Assembly (NCBI RefSeq): GCF_000424185.1 | Contig: NZ_AUJK01000005.1 | Span: forward strand, 96,755-160,754 | Reading direction: 5' to 3' | Source of the DNA: Prevotella sp. AGR2160 | GTDB lineage: Bacteria; Bacteroidota; Bacteroidia; Bacteroidales; Bacteroidaceae | DNA: 64,000 nt | In this document: in pieces, positions 15,217 to 24,421 of the stretch | Layout: each line of letters starts with the position of its first letter | How positions within the stretch are numbered: the first letter of the stretch is position 1 | The notes under the pieces: model-generated | What the model was told of the DNA's origin: nothing | What the model saw: only the letters and a program-made list of their open reading frames with translations | Databases searched by the model: none | Program-made: the position numbers and the translations under genes

Positions 15217-16053
15217 ATGAATTCGAAACTGTTTGCCCCTCTCCTCGCAGGATACTGTCTCCTTCTGTTGACCGTGTCCTGCGAGGGAGTGATGGGGGGA
15301 TTGTATGATGATGCCGATAATAACGACAACAATACGGCCGCAACGGCCGGCACGCTCTATATGAACGCTACCGACTGGACAACCTGGTATTATGTCGACT
15401 TCGACTCCCTGGCTATGATTGCCGAGAGTGGCGATGACGCAGCTCTGCAGAAAGCCCAGACGACCTTCACGGGTTATACCATCCCTGACTCCACGGCAAC
15501 GGAGCGTACAGCCCCCGACAGTCTCCATCAGCCCGGCATCTATACCTATTGGTTTGATGTCTTCGACAAAGGTATCAGCAACAACAAGTTTTCTTCTTTC
15601 CGTCCCACAGCCCAACAGCCGGAGCCGGCTCATTGGACCATTGCCATCCATCGGGACAATGTCAGGACCAACGGCGGTGCGGCCTACAAGACGAATCTCA
15701 CGGATTTCGACCATCTGCCATCAACGGCCACGGCTCTCCTCGACTCCCTCGCCCAGGCCGGCAACAGCATAACATGGACAGCCGACGAATGGTCGGAGCA
15801 TGACGTATGGTACGACCGCAGCCGTATGCTCTCGGAATATATCGGTTCTCAAGGTATAGCGATTAATCAAGTCCTCTCCAGCTGGATGTCTTTCCATATT
15901 CCTCCCATTCCCCCCTCCGCAACTTCCGACAACCACATCTTCCTGCTCCGCACGAAGGACGGGAAATATATTGCTCTTCAACTCGTCAACTACATGAACA
16001 GTCAGGGCACAAAATGCTGGATGACTATCAGATATAAGACTTATGAGAAATAA
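15217..16053 (+). CDS. hmuY: HmuY-family haem-binding lipoprotein
   Basis: A 278-residue lipoprotein with a signal peptide and lipobox LLTVSC (acylated C22). The body has HmuY-family text: TDWTTWYYVDFDS near 51-63, WTIAIHRDNVRTNGGAAYKTN near 145-165 and a C-terminal LRTKDGKYIALQLVNYMN. HmuY is an outer-surface haemophore that captures haem, also from host haemoproteins, and hands it to the TonB-dependent receptor HmuR. The next gene is such a receptor and overlaps it by 11 bases. The family call rests on motif style and this coupling. The haem-coordinating residues vary among HmuY homologues and I cannot identify them here. Confidence 0.85.
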   Translation: MNSKLFAPLLAGYCLLLLTVSCEGVMGGLYDDADNNDNNTAATAGTLYMNATDWTTWYYVDFDSLAMIAESGDDAALQKAQTTFTGYTIPDSTATERTAPDSLHQPGIYTYWFDVFDKGISNNKFSSFRPTAQQPEPAHWTIAIHRDNVRTNGGAAYKTNLTDFDHLPSTATALLDSLAQAGNSITWTADEWSEHDVWYDRSRMLSEYIGSQGIAINQVLSSWMSFHIPPIPPSATSDNHIFLLRTKDGKYIALQLVNYMNSQGTKCWMTIRYKTYEK

Positions 16054-17995
16054 ACTCGTTATATTCATTGGCGGTGTCTGCCTTTCCCTGCCTATGAAAG
16101 CAGAGATCAACCCCGACTCCCTCTTCGCCGAGAAAGAGTTGCAACAGGTGGTAGTGACCGGCACGAGGACACCGAAGACGCTCCTCTCCACGCCCGTGCT
16201 CACGCAGCTCATCTCCTCCGCGGACATCAAAAAAGCCGATGCCACGAATATCAAGGACTTGTTGCAGACCGTCCTCCCCGGTGTGGAGTTTTCCTATGCC
16301 CAGAATCAGATGGTCCATCTCAACTTCAGTGGCTTCGGCGGACAGAGCATCCTTATCCTCGTCGACGGCGAGCGGCTGGCCGGTGAGACGATGGATGATG
16401 TTGATTTTTCCCGGCTGACGATGGATAATGTCGACCATATCGAGATCGTCAAGGGTGCCGCCTCTGCCCTCTACGGCAGCAATGCCAACGGTGGCGTGAT
16501 CAATATCATCACGAAGGACCATATGAAAAAGTTCGGCACACAAGTCGATGCCCGCCTCGGCAGTAAACATAACGACCAGCGTTACGGTCTCTCCCTGGAA
16601 AACAGTGGAAAGAAGATCGGCAACCGCCTCTCCGTGAGCCGCAACGTGATGGATAACTATGACGTGACGAACGGCCCCGATCCCATTGCCCGCGTCGTCG
16701 CGACCATCTATGGCGAGAAGACCTGGAATGTGAATGACGAATTGCAATACCAGCCGTTGTCAAACCTGAAGCTGACAGCCCATGGCGGCTATTTCTTCCG
16801 TCAGGTGAACCGTGACTATGCCACGCCGGAACGCTACCGTGATCTCAACGGCGGTCTCCGCGGCCGTTGGTCCATCACCGACAATGATGTTCTCGATGCT
16901 TCGTATAACTTCGATGAATACGATAAGAGTTCCTTCCTCCGTCAGCAGAATAAGGACATCCGGGGCTATTCCGACGTCCAAAACAGTCTCCGGCTGCTCT
17001 ATACCCATTCCTTCGGGATGAGCGACCTCACTTTCGGTGCCGACTATCTCCATGACTATCTGATGAACAACAAGCTCCGTGGAACCTACCGGCAGAACTG
17101 CGTCGATGTCTTCGGACAGTACGACTGGAATATCAGCAAGCGATGGGAAGTCGTCTCGGCCCTGCGCTATGATTATTTCTCCGACCATCACCAGCAGCGG
17201 CTCACGCCGAAGATCAGCGTCCGCCATACACCTATAGAAAACGTCAATGTCCGTTTCGGCTATGGCATGGGCTTCCGGGCGCCGACGCTGAAAGAGAAAT
17301 ATTATGATTTCGACATGGTGGGAATATGGATCATCAAAGGTAATCCCGACCTCGTGCCCGAAACAAGTCATAACTTCAACTTCAGCATGGAGTATACGCC
17401 TGGTCATTACGACTTCGTCATCAACGGCTATTGTAATCTCGTGCGTGACAAGATTACGTCGGGAAATCCGTATTATACCGCGGATAATCAGAAAATGCCT
17501 TATCTGCCGTATGTCAACCTGAAGAAGTTCAACGTCACCGGCTTCGAGGCCTCCGCCCGCAGCCACTGGGACTGCGGTGTCTCTGCCCGCCTGAGCTATG
17601 CCTTTGTCCACGAGGATGTCATGAAGGATAAGAACGATGATGATCTGGCCTCTCCCTATCTCCCCTCACGCAAGCACAGTATCACGGGACATATCGACTG
17701 GGACCACACCTTCTCGAAACACTATGGTTTGAATATCTCCCTTGACGGCCGGTGGCTGTCAGGGATCGACAATAATGAGTTCATAGATTATTATGATGTC
17801 ACGAAAGGCGTGACACGCGTCCATTATCCGGCTTACAGCATCTTCAAGATCATGATGCAGAACCGTATCGGCGAGCATGTGAAAGTCCAGCTCAGTGTCG
17901 ACAATCTCTTCAACTACAAGCCCGACTATCATTATCTCAACGCCCCGATGACCGATGGCGCCATCGCCTACGCGGGAGTAACAATCAACTTTTAA
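16043..17995 (+). CDS. hmuR: HmuR-like TonB-dependent haem receptor
   Basis: A 650-residue outer-membrane TonB-dependent receptor. After a short signal peptide come a TonB-box-like VVVTGTR (about 35-41) and a plug domain (to about 155, with ILILVDGERL and VKGAASALYGSNANGGVINIITK). The beta-barrel ends in the C-terminal aromatic residue of VTINF. The paired haem-receptor motifs FRAP (411-414) and NPDL (434-437) are intact and support haem as the ligand. It imports haem delivered by HmuY using TonB-ExbBD energy. The start overlaps the hmuY stop. No hmuSTUV genes follow. An inverted repeat at 18002-18089 lies just downstream. Confidence 0.92.
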   Translation: MRNKLVIFIGGVCLSLPMKAEINPDSLFAEKELQQVVVTGTRTPKTLLSTPVLTQLISSADIKKADATNIKDLLQTVLPGVEFSYAQNQMVHLNFSGFGGQSILILVDGERLAGETMDDVDFSRLTMDNVDHIEIVKGAASALYGSNANGGVINIITKDHMKKFGTQVDARLGSKHNDQRYGLSLENSGKKIGNRLSVSRNVMDNYDVTNGPDPIARVVATIYGEKTWNVNDELQYQPLSNLKLTAHGGYFFRQVNRDYATPERYRDLNGGLRGRWSITDNDVLDASYNFDEYDKSSFLRQQNKDIRGYSDVQNSLRLLYTHSFGMSDLTFGADYLHDYLMNNKLRGTYRQNCVDVFGQYDWNISKRWEVVSALRYDYFSDHHQQRLTPKISVRHTPIENVNVRFGYGMGFRAPTLKEKYYDFDMVGIWIIKGNPDLVPETSHNFNFSMEYTPGHYDFVINGYCNLVRDKITSGNPYYTADNQKMPYLPYVNLKKFNVTGFEASARSHWDCGVSARLSYAFVHEDVMKDKNDDDLASPYLPSRKHSITGHIDWDHTFSKHYGLNISLDGRWLSGIDNNEFIDYYDVTKGVTRVHYPAYSIFKIMMQNRIGEHVKVQLSVDNLFNYKPDYHYLNAPMTDGAIAYAGVTINF

Positions 17996-18026
17996 AAGTA
18001 AAAAAGTAAAGAAGTAAAAAGGTAAA
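17996..18026. repeat. A-rich GTAAAAAAGTAAAGAAGTAAAAAGG motif
   Basis: Several AAAGTAAA units lie directly after the hmuR stop. The same motif recurs at 23751-23784 and, on the other strand, at 39671-39705, and it supplies the left arm of the terminator at 18002-18089. Confidence 0.6.
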
Positions 18027-18089
18027 AAAACAAAGGCAGAGAGCCAAAGTACCACTGCGGTAGCTTTAATTTTTTACTTCTTTACTTTT
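18002..18089. terminator. Inverted repeat between convergent hmuR and merR
   Basis: Exact 19-bp arms (AAAAGTAAAGAAGTAAAAA at 18002-18020 and its complement at 18071-18089) flank a 50-base loop. The right arm reaches into the merR stop codon. Both arms are A/T-only apart from a few G/C bases, so the stem is weak but long. Confidence 0.55.
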
Positions 18090-18435
18090 ACACCAGTCCA
18101 TCGAGCCCTTTCTTCAGCACCTTGAGCTCCTCGCGCACACGGATGAGCCGCTCCAGGATCTCGGCACTGCGGTCAACGCCCTCACGGTTGGTAGAGAGAT
18201 ATTTTCGTGCTGCTGCCAACTTGAAGCCGCGGACCTTCACGAGGTTGTAGATCTGCCGCAGCAGGTCCACATCAGCCTGGCTATACTGCCGCACCTTGTT
18301 GCCGAGAACTTTCGGACGCAACAACGGAAACTCCTTCTCCCAGTAGCGCAGCGTACTCTCATTGACGCCTATCTCCTGAGCCACCTCCTTGATGGTATAA
18401 TAGAGTTTGACCTTCTTATCTGGATTCAATGCCAT
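18088..18435 (-). CDS. MerR-family transcriptional regulator
   Basis: A 115-residue DNA-binding protein. Residues 11-80 form a winged helix-turn-helix of MerR type (YYTIKEVAQEIGVNESTLRYWEKEFPLLRPKVLGNKVRQYSQADVDLL is spread over 12-59). A coiled, basic C-terminal helix follows, with no obvious effector domain or metal-binding cysteines. This short form is common and conserved in Bacteroidetes. Its target is unknown. It is divergent from alaS, with the two promoters about 50 bases apart, and converges on hmuR. Confidence 0.88.
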   Translation of the reverse strand: MALNPDKKVKLYYTIKEVAQEIGVNESTLRYWEKEFPLLRPKVLGNKVRQYSQADVDLLRQIYNLVKVRGFKLAAARKYLSTNREGVDRSAEILERLIRVREELKVLKKGLDGLV

Positions 18436-18466
18436 CGTTTTTTCTACGTTTATATTGATTTATGTG

Positions 18467-18474
18467 CAAAGATA
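18467..18474 (-). promoter_or_regulatory. -7 promoter element for merR
   Basis: TATCTTTG followed by C on the minus strand, 32 bases before the merR ATG at 18435. Confidence 0.65.
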
Positions 18475-18518
18475 CAAAAAAATTCGACATCCGACATCAG
18501 TGATTGCATATATTTTTG

Positions 18519-18526
18519 TAACTTTG
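18519..18526 (+). promoter_or_regulatory. -7 promoter element for alaS
   Basis: TAACTTTG followed by C, 45 bases before the alaS ATG. A second overlapping match, TATTTTTG, lies at 18511-18518. No T-box or other leader structure was seen. Confidence 0.65.
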
Positions 18527-18570
18527 CACGTGATTTGGATTGAACAAGAAAATTTAAAAAACAATACAAA

Positions 18571-21237
18571 ATGATGACAGCAAATGAAATCCGCGACTCC
18601 TTTCTGAAATTCTTCGAGTCGAAGGGACACGTCATTGTACCGTCCGCTCCCTTGGTCATCAAGGACGACCCTACGCTGATGTTCACCAACGCTGGTATGA
18701 ACCAGTGGAAAGATATTATCCTCGGCACCAAAGATCCGAATCCGCGGCGCCGTACCGACTCCCAGAAATGTCTGCGTGTCAGCGGTAAGCATAACGACCT
18801 CGAAGAGGTAGGCCGTGACTCCGCGCTGAGCCATCATACGATGTTCGAGATGCTCGGCAACTGGTCTTTCGGTGATTATTTCAAAGAGGGCGCCATCGAC
18901 TATGCCTATGAGTATCTCGTCGATGTCCTGAAGCTGAACCCCGCCGACCTCTATGTCACCGTCTTTGAGGGCGACGCCGAGGAGAATATCCCGCGTGATG
19001 ACGAGGCAGCATCCTACTGGGAGAAACATTTCCCGAAGAACCATATCGTCAACGGCAACAAGCATGACAACTTCTGGGAGATGGGCGACACCGGTCCCTG
19101 TGGTCCCTGCTCCGAGATCCATATCGACTTCCGTTCCGCGGAAGAGAAGGCCAAAGTGCCCGGCGAACAGCTTGTCAACAAGGATCATCCGCAGGTCATC
19201 GAGATCTGGAACATCGTGTTCATGCAGTTCAACCGCAAGGCTGACGGCTCCCTCGAACCACTGAAGATGCATGTCATCGATACCGGTATGGGCTTCGAGC
19301 GCCTCGTCCGTCTCATGCAGGGTAAGAACAGCAACTACGATACCGATATCTTCACACCGATCATCAAGCAGATCGAGCTTCTCTCCGGCAAGACCTATCA
19401 TCACACGTTCCCCGAGGGTCCCAATGGTGAGGGTGTCAACGAGGAAGAGAAGACGGATATCGCCATCCGTGTCGTCGCCGACCACCTGCGCGCCGTCGCC
19501 TTCTCTATTGCCGACGGTCAGCTGCCGAGCAATGCCAAGGCCGGATATGTCATCCGCCGTATCCTCCGCCGTGCCGTCCGTTACGCTTACACGTTCCTCG
19601 GACAGAAAGAGGCCTTCATGTATAAGCTCGTGCCCGTCCTCGCCCAGGAGATGGGTGGTGCTTATCCCGAGCTGCGCGCCCAGCAGGAACTCATCACGCG
19701 AGTGATGAAAGAGGAAGAGGATTCTTTCCTCCGCACGCTGGAGAAGGGTATCAATCTCCTCAACGGTGATATGGATGAGTTGAAAGCCCACGAGAAGACA
19801 GAGCTCGACGGTGAGAGTGCCTTCCGCCTCTTCGATACTTACGGATTCCCGCTCGACCTCACGGAACTGATTCTCCGCGAGAATGGCTATACCGTTGACG
19901 AGAAAGGCTTCAATGCCGAGATGGCCAAGCAGAAAGCACGTGCCCGCAATGCCGCTGCCGTAGAGAACGGCGACTGGGTTGTCCTGAAAGAAGGCGACCA
20001 GCAGTTTGTGGGTTATGACTATACGGAATACGAATGCCATATCCTCCGCTACCGTGAGGTGAAGCAGAAGAAAGGCTCCTTCTATGAGGTTGTCCTCGAC
20101 TATACACCGTTCTACGGTGAGATGGGTGGTCAGGTTGGTGATACCGGTACACTCGTCAGCGACAACGAAACAGTAGAGGTCATCGACACAAAGCGTGAGA
20201 ACAACCAGAGCATCCATATTCTGAAGAAGCTACCAAAGGATCCCGAGGCCGACTTCATGGCTTGCGTCGATGTGGAGAAGCGTGACGCCAGTGCTGCCAA
20301 CCACACCACGACGCACCTCCTCGACTACGCCCTCAAGCAGGTCCTTGGTCCTCACGTAGAGCAGAAAGGTTCCTATGTCAGCGCCGACACGCTGCGTTTC
20401 GACTTCTCCCATTTCCAGAAGATGACGGATGAGGAGATCCGCAAGGTTGAGCGAATGGTCAACGAGATGATCCGTGCCGACTATCCCCTTGACGAGCATC
20501 GTGACATGCCGATTGAGGAAGCCAAGGAGCTTGGTGCCGTTGCCCTCTTCGGTGAGAAATACGGTGACAAGGTCCGCGTTGTCCGTTTCGGACCGAGTTG
20601 TGAGTTCTGCGGTGGTATCCACGCCAAGAGCACGGGCCGCATCGGTATGTTCAAGATCATCTCTGAGAGCAGTGTCGCCGCCGGTGTCCGCCGTATCGAG
20701 GCCATGACGGGTAAGGTCTGTGAGGAAGCCATGTATACCCTTGAGGATACGATGCGCGACCTGAAGGGCCTGTTCAACAACGCCAAGGACCTGAAGACAG
20801 TCATCACGAAATATATTGATGAGCATGACGAACTGAAGAAGGAAGTCGACAGTTTCCGTCAGCAGGCTGTGGAGCGTACGAAGAAGGAGCTTGTCAGCAA
20901 GGCTGAGGACCACAATGGCGTGAAGGTCGTGAAGGCCGTGCTGCCCCTCGACTCCGCCAGTGCCAAGGACCTCGTCTTCAAAGTGCGCGATGCCATCCCC
21001 GAGAATCTTGTCTGCGTCATCGGTACCACCGACAATAACAAGCCGATGCTCAGCGTGATGTTCTCCGATGATATGGTCAAGGACCACGGCCTCAACGCCG
21101 GCAAGATCATCCGCGAGGCTGCCAAGCTCATCCAGGGCGGTGGCGGTGGCCAGCCCCACTACGCTCAGGCCGGTGGCCGTAATGTCGACGGCATTTCTGC
21201 CGCTGTGGATAAGGTCATCGAACTGGCAAATCTCTAA
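18571..21237 (+). CDS. alaS: Alanine--tRNA ligase
   Basis: An 888-residue class II synthetase charging tRNA-Ala. The N-terminal catalytic core begins with [15 protein letters not shown] and carries [13 protein letters not shown]. The editing domain has the zinc-ligand pattern [12 protein letters not shown] with H578 and H582, plus CEFCGGIH with C680 and H684. The C-Ala domain ends in [14 protein letters not shown]. Length is normal for the family. ATG codons lie at 18571 and 18574 and either could start it. A GC-rich hairpin with seven T residues at 21283-21317 terminates it. Confidence 0.98.
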   Translation: MMTANEIRDSFLKFFESKGHVIVPSAPLVIKDDPTLMFTNAGMNQWKDIILGTKDPNPRRRTDSQKCLRVSGKHNDLEEVGRDSALSHHTMFEMLGNWSFGDYFKEGAIDYAYEYLVDVLKLNPADLYVTVFEGDAEENIPRDDEAASYWEKHFPKNHIVNGNKHDNFWEMGDTGPCGPCSEIHIDFRSAEEKAKVPGEQLVNKDHPQVIEIWNIVFMQFNRKADGSLEPLKMHVIDTGMGFERLVRLMQGKNSNYDTDIFTPIIKQIELLSGKTYHHTFPEGPNGEGVNEEEKTDIAIRVVADHLRAVAFSIADGQLPSNAKAGYVIRRILRRAVRYAYTFLGQKEAFMYKLVPVLAQEMGGAYPELRAQQELITRVMKEEEDSFLRTLEKGINLLNGDMDELKAHEKTELDGESAFRLFDTYGFPLDLTELILRENGYTVDEKGFNAEMAKQKARARNAAAVENGDWVVLKEGDQQFVGYDYTEYECHILRYREVKQKKGSFYEVVLDYTPFYGEMGGQVGDTGTLVSDNETVEVIDTKRENNQSIHILKKLPKDPEADFMACVDVEKRDASAANHTTTHLLDYALKQVLGPHVEQKGSYVSADTLRFDFSHFQKMTDEEIRKVERMVNEMIRADYPLDEHRDMPIEEAKELGAVALFGEKYGDKVRVVRFGPSCEFCGGIHAKSTGRIGMFKIISESSVAAGVRRIEAMTGKVCEEAMYTLEDTMRDLKGLFNNAKDLKTVITKYIDEHDELKKEVDSFRQQAVERTKKELVSKAEDHNGVKVVKAVLPLDSASAKDLVFKVRDAIPENLVCVIGTTDNNKPMLSVMFSDDMVKDHGLNAGKIIREAAKLIQGGGGGQPHYAQAGGRNVDGISAAVDKVIELANL

Positions 21238-21282
21238 TGGAAATTAGATTGTAATTTATATATATATTCACTAAATCGCAAA

Positions 21283-21317
21283 GGCCGGATGTCCGTGAGG
21301 ATCTCCGGTCTTTTTTT
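21283..21317 (+). terminator. Rho-independent terminator of alaS
   Basis: A GGCCGGA arm (21283-21289) pairs with TCCGGTC (21304-21310) around an inner GTCC-GTGA-GGAT region, followed by seven T residues. Confidence 0.85.
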
Positions 21318-21319
21318 GT

Positions 21320-21343
21320 AGGGACATGATTGATCATGTTCCT
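21320..21343. repeat. Dispersed ACATGAT palindrome copy
   Basis: AGGGACATGAT, a TG spacer and ATCATGTTCCT form 11-bp arms with one mismatch. It lies between the alaS terminator and the 3' end of the helicase gene. Confidence 0.75.
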
Positions 21344-21348
21344 GAACA

Positions 21349-22797
21349 TCAGTCTGTTTCTTTCTTCCAATTGACGAGATACAATTTCTCCGTGGCACGC
21401 GTGAAGGCGGTATAGAGCCAATGGAGGTAATCGGGCGTGACCATCTCGTCGGTCATATATCCCTGGTCGACATACACATGGCTCCACTGTCCACCCTGCG
21501 CCTTATGACAGGTCACGGCATAGGCGAACTTCAACTGCAAGGCATTGAAAAACTTGTCTTCCCGAACTTTCTTCATTCGGTCCGCCTTCCGTGGGATATC
21601 GAAATAGTCATCATACACTCCCTTGAACAACTGTTCCTGTTGTTCCCTGTTCAGTGACGGCGCCTCACTGACAAGGGTATCGAGGAGAACGGTAGCAACA
21701 ACTTCCGTGTTGTCATAATCAGGAAAGCGGAGGGTCACCGTGGCGAAATGAAAGCCATAAAGTTCCGTCTCCTCACGCACGCGCAGCACCTGAGCCCGGT
21801 CGCCATTGGCGATGAACGGCGAGAGGATATTCTTCCGTCCGTCAGCATCCTCCTGGGCAATCTGATAGTGATAGTTGTTCTTCACGACCATCACCATATC
21901 TCCCGGCGTAAGCAACTCTTCCCGGTCGAGGACCTGGTTGCGGATACCCTGATTGTAAATATTCGCCCGTTTGTTGCTCCGCGTGATGACGATGGTATCA
22001 TCTAATCCGACATCATGATAACTGGCAGAGAGGGTATCGATGAGTTCTGCCCCGGGACAGTTGCGGATATCCGTGAAATGATCAAAATCAATTTGTGGCA
22101 CTGTCGCCTCCTCTTCGTTAGCGAGCATATCGCGGATCATAGAGGCATGATGGAGGATACCGCTGCGGCGACCTTGACGAAGCACTTCCGTGAGGTCAGC
22201 GGCATAGACGCTCAGGCCAAAGCCGGCAAGGATGTCCTCCTGCAAGGCCGGCGATGCCTCCTCGCCGACCGGCGGCAGCTGGGCGCCATCACCAATGAAG
22301 AGGATACGATCATTCTCCCCGCTGTAGACGAAGGAGATCACATCGGAAAGGAGGTCACCACTGCCGAAAGACTCCGATCCTCCCTCCATGAGATGGGATG
22401 TGCCAATCATTGAAGCCTCATCTATAATAAATAAGGTGTCACGCATGAGGTTGACATTGAGGTTAAAGGTACCGCCGACACCTACGAAAGCCTTCTCTCT
22501 GTAGATTTTCCGATGAATGGTATAGGCCGGGCAGCCACTGTTGAGCGAGAATACCTTTGCCGCCCGTCCCGTGGGAGCCAACAGTACCACCCGTTGTTTC
22601 AAACCTAGAAGGGTACGCACGAAGGCGCCGGCGAGGGCCGTCTTTCCCGTTCCTGCCGATCCGCGCAGAATCATTGCCGTATGCGGTGTGCGGTCCGTAA
22701 GGAAATGGGCAAAAGTAGCTATCGCCTGTTGCTGTTCCGTGGTAGGCGCGAAGGGAAAATGCTGTCCGATTTGATAAATGATCTCGTCTGTAATCAT
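21349..22797 (-). CDS. RecD/Pif1-like superfamily 1 DNA helicase
   Basis: A 482-residue single-chain SF1B-type helicase. Walker A GSAGTGKTAL is at 46-55, Walker B FIIDEASM at 123-130, and motif III GDGAQLPPVG near 168-177. The C-terminal UvrD_C_2-like part has FAYAVTCHKAQGGQWSHVYV and LYTAFTRATEKLYLV. It lacks the N-terminal domains of RecD2 and the RecBC partners, so it is a stand-alone RecD/Dda-like enzyme, probably in replication-fork or recombination repair. The -7 element TATTTTTG at 22802-22809 ends only 4 bases before the ATG, which suggests a leaderless transcript. Confidence 0.88.
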   Translation of the reverse strand: MITDEIIYQIGQHFPFAPTTEQQQAIATFAHFLTDRTPHTAMILRGSAGTGKTALAGAFVRTLLGLKQRVVLLAPTGRAAKVFSLNSGCPAYTIHRKIYREKAFVGVGGTFNLNVNLMRDTLFIIDEASMIGTSHLMEGGSESFGSGDLLSDVISFVYSGENDRILFIGDGAQLPPVGEEASPALQEDILAGFGLSVYAADLTEVLRQGRRSGILHHASMIRDMLANEEEATVPQIDFDHFTDIRNCPGAELIDTLSASYHDVGLDDTIVITRSNKRANIYNQGIRNQVLDREELLTPGDMVMVVKNNYHYQIAQEDADGRKNILSPFIANGDRAQVLRVREETELYGFHFATVTLRFPDYDNTEVVATVLLDTLVSEAPSLNREQQEQLFKGVYDDYFDIPRKADRMKKVREDKFFNALQLKFAYAVTCHKAQGGQWSHVYVDQGYMTDEMVTPDYLHWLYTAFTRATEKLYLVNWKKETD

Positions 22798-22801
22798 AGT
22801 T

Positions 22802-22809
22802 CAAAAATA
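22802..22809 (-). promoter_or_regulatory. -7 element abutting the helicase start codon
   Basis: TATTTTTG on the minus strand lies four bases upstream of the ATG at 22797, so transcription would begin at or next to the start codon. Confidence 0.45.
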
Positions 22810-22894
22810 CGAAACTTTTCGCAATCATGGAAGAAAAAGACAGGAAAATCTTGAAGTAAGCCCGTTTTTTCTTGGTTTTCTCAGTTCTTCATCG

Positions 22895-22902
22895 TATCTT
22901 TG
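22895..22902 (+). promoter_or_regulatory. -7 promoter element for the DUF3822 gene
   Basis: TATCTTTG followed by C, with TTGG at 22872-22875 about 20 bases upstream as the -33 element. The ATG at 22943 is 40 bases downstream. Confidence 0.7.
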
Positions 22903-22942
22903 CAGAGATAAAAATGTCAACAACAGTTTGAAGGAACACGAT

Positions 22943-23752
22943 ATGGAACAGGAAAATACGATCCTCACACGGTCACGACTGACCATCCGCATCAGCGATT
23001 ACAGTCTCTCTTTCTCCATCCTCGACAAGACGGCCGTGGGTGGCGTACGCTATGAGCCTTATACCGTGAAGAGTGGCATGTCCATGGCCGCGAACCTCCG
23101 TGAGGCCTTCAAGGAGAGCAACCTTCTGCTGGAGGGATTTCCCCGTGTCCGCGTCCTCATCGACACGCCTGTCCTCCTCATTCCGATGGAAGAGTTGGAC
23201 ATCGATGAGATTCCCGTCCTTTACCGCTATTCCTTCCATGGTCATGACAACGACGAGATCGTTCATGTCGTCTTGCCCGATTTCAGTTGCGTAGCAGCCT
23301 TCAGCATCAACAAGGACTTGAAACTCGTCATCACGGACCATTTCAAGGATGTCAAAATCGAGCCGTTGATGATGAGCATCTGGAACTATATGAGTCGTCG
23401 CAGCCGTATCGGTATGGGCAAGAAACTCTACGGCTATTTCCATAACAACAAGCTCGACGTCTTCTCCTTCGACAAGGACCGGTTTCGCTTTGCCAACAGC
23501 TTCACCGTGAAGCATGTGAAAGACGCGCAGTATTTCCTCCTCTATGTCTGGCGGCAGTTGAACCTCCATGTGTTGAAAGATGAGCTGGCTGTCTTCGGGG
23601 ATATCCAGGGCAAGGACCTGCTTGTGGAAGAGTTGCGGAAATTTGTGCAGAAAGTATACCTCATCCATCCCACAGCAGAGTTCAACCGCGCACCCATCAC
23701 GTCGATCCGCGGTCTGCCCTTCGATCTCATGACATTATATATAAAGGTGTAA
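22943..23752 (+). CDS. DUF3822 family protein
   Basis: A 269-residue protein of unknown function, recognised by its place directly upstream of rsmD and by its actin-like fold features (ISDYSLSFSILD near the N-terminus, LYGYFHNNKLDVFSFDKDRFRFANSF in the middle). DUF3822 proteins are Bacteroidetes-specific. I chose ATG 22943 because the -7 element at 22895-22902 would lie inside a longer reading. No signal peptide or membrane segment is present. An A-rich motif and a degenerate ACATGAT palindrome separate it from rsmD, with which it is probably cotranscribed. Confidence 0.8.
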   Translation: MEQENTILTRSRLTIRISDYSLSFSILDKTAVGGVRYEPYTVKSGMSMAANLREAFKESNLLLEGFPRVRVLIDTPVLLIPMEELDIDEIPVLYRYSFHGHDNDEIVHVVLPDFSCVAAFSINKDLKLVITDHFKDVKIEPLMMSIWNYMSRRSRIGMGKKLYGYFHNNKLDVFSFDKDRFRFANSFTVKHVKDAQYFLLYVWRQLNLHVLKDELAVFGDIQGKDLLVEELRKFVQKVYLIHPTAEFNRAPITSIRGLPFDLMTLYIKV

Positions 23753-23784
23753 AAGTAAAAAGTAAAAAAGTAAAAAGGTAAAAC
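23751..23784. repeat. A-rich GTAAAAAAGTAAAAAGG motif
   Basis: Four GTAAAA units directly after the DUF3822 stop, matching 17996-18026. Confidence 0.6.
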
Positions 23785-23789
23785 TACCG

Positions 23790-23813
23790 TAGGAACATGA
23801 TTCGTCATGATCC
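23790..23813. repeat. Degenerate ACATGAT palindrome copy
   Basis: TAGGAACATGAT then TCGTCATGATCC. The right arm has diverged from the ATCATGTTCCT seen in complete copies. It lies 20 bases before the rsmD start. Confidence 0.6.
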
Positions 23814-23833
23814 GCAAACAATGAAAAAAGAAT

Positions 23834-24364
23834 ATGCGAGTAATCACAGGAAAATATAAAGGCCGGCATTTCGAAATTCCGCGGACGTTTAAGGCCCGTC
23901 CGACGACCGATTTTGCCAAAGAGAATATCTTCAATGTCATGCGCGGCTATGTCGACTTCGACGGTGCCGAGGCCCTCGACCTCTTCGCCGGAACGGGAAG
24001 CATCTCCCTGGAACTCATGAGCCGTGGCTGCAGCCATGTCGTCAGCGTGGAGGCCGACAGAGATCATGCAGCCTTCATCCGTCAGTGTTTTGAGAAGATC
24101 GGTGAGGAGAACGATATTCTCATCCGTGGCGACGTATTCCGTTTCCTGAAGAGTTGCCATCAGCAGTTCGACATCATCTTCGCCGATCCCCCCTACGCCC
24201 TCGATCAGTTGCCGAAGATCCCCGATCTGGTCTTGGAGAAAGACCTGCTGAAGCCCGACGGGCTCTTCGTCTTTGAGCATGGCAAGCATAACGACTTCTC
24301 CGATCATCCCCGCTTTGTCGAGCACCGTGCTTACGGCAGCGTCAACTTCTCCCTTTTCAGATAG
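23834..24364 (+). CDS. rsmD: 16S rRNA (guanine(966)-N(2))-methyltransferase RsmD
   Basis: A 176-residue SAM-dependent methyltransferase acting on guanine 966 of 16S rRNA during 30S assembly. The SAM-binding motif LDLFAGTGSISLE is at 48-60 and the catalytic DPPY at 118-121. The opening MRVITGKYKGR and RPTTDFAKENIFN are typical of RsmD. Length is normal. It follows DUF3822 in the usual Bacteroidetes order and is followed by two tandem palindromic repeats before the convergent cardiolipin synthase gene. Confidence 0.94.
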   Translation: MRVITGKYKGRHFEIPRTFKARPTTDFAKENIFNVMRGYVDFDGAEALDLFAGTGSISLELMSRGCSHVVSVEADRDHAAFIRQCFEKIGEENDILIRGDVFRFLKSCHQQFDIIFADPPYALDQLPKIPDLVLEKDLLKPDGLFVFEHGKHNDFSDHPRFVEHRAYGSVNFSLFR

Positions 24365-24421
24365 GAACACGATTCATCATGTCCCCACATTTTGCGGAAC
24401 ATGATGAATCATATCCCTACA
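24363..24421. repeat. Two tandem ACATGAT palindrome copies
   Basis: AGGAACACGATTCATCATGT (24363-24382) and GGAACATGATGAATCATATC (24396-24415), each continued by CCC bases, are adjacent imperfect copies. They fill the gap between rsmD (+) and cls (-), where they could act as a bidirectional transcript end. Confidence 0.75.

Noticed and set aside
18460..20217. 585-codon minus-strand frame opposite alaS
   Set aside because: The codon structure follows the sense gene. It would override both the alaS and merR promoters and has no known motif.
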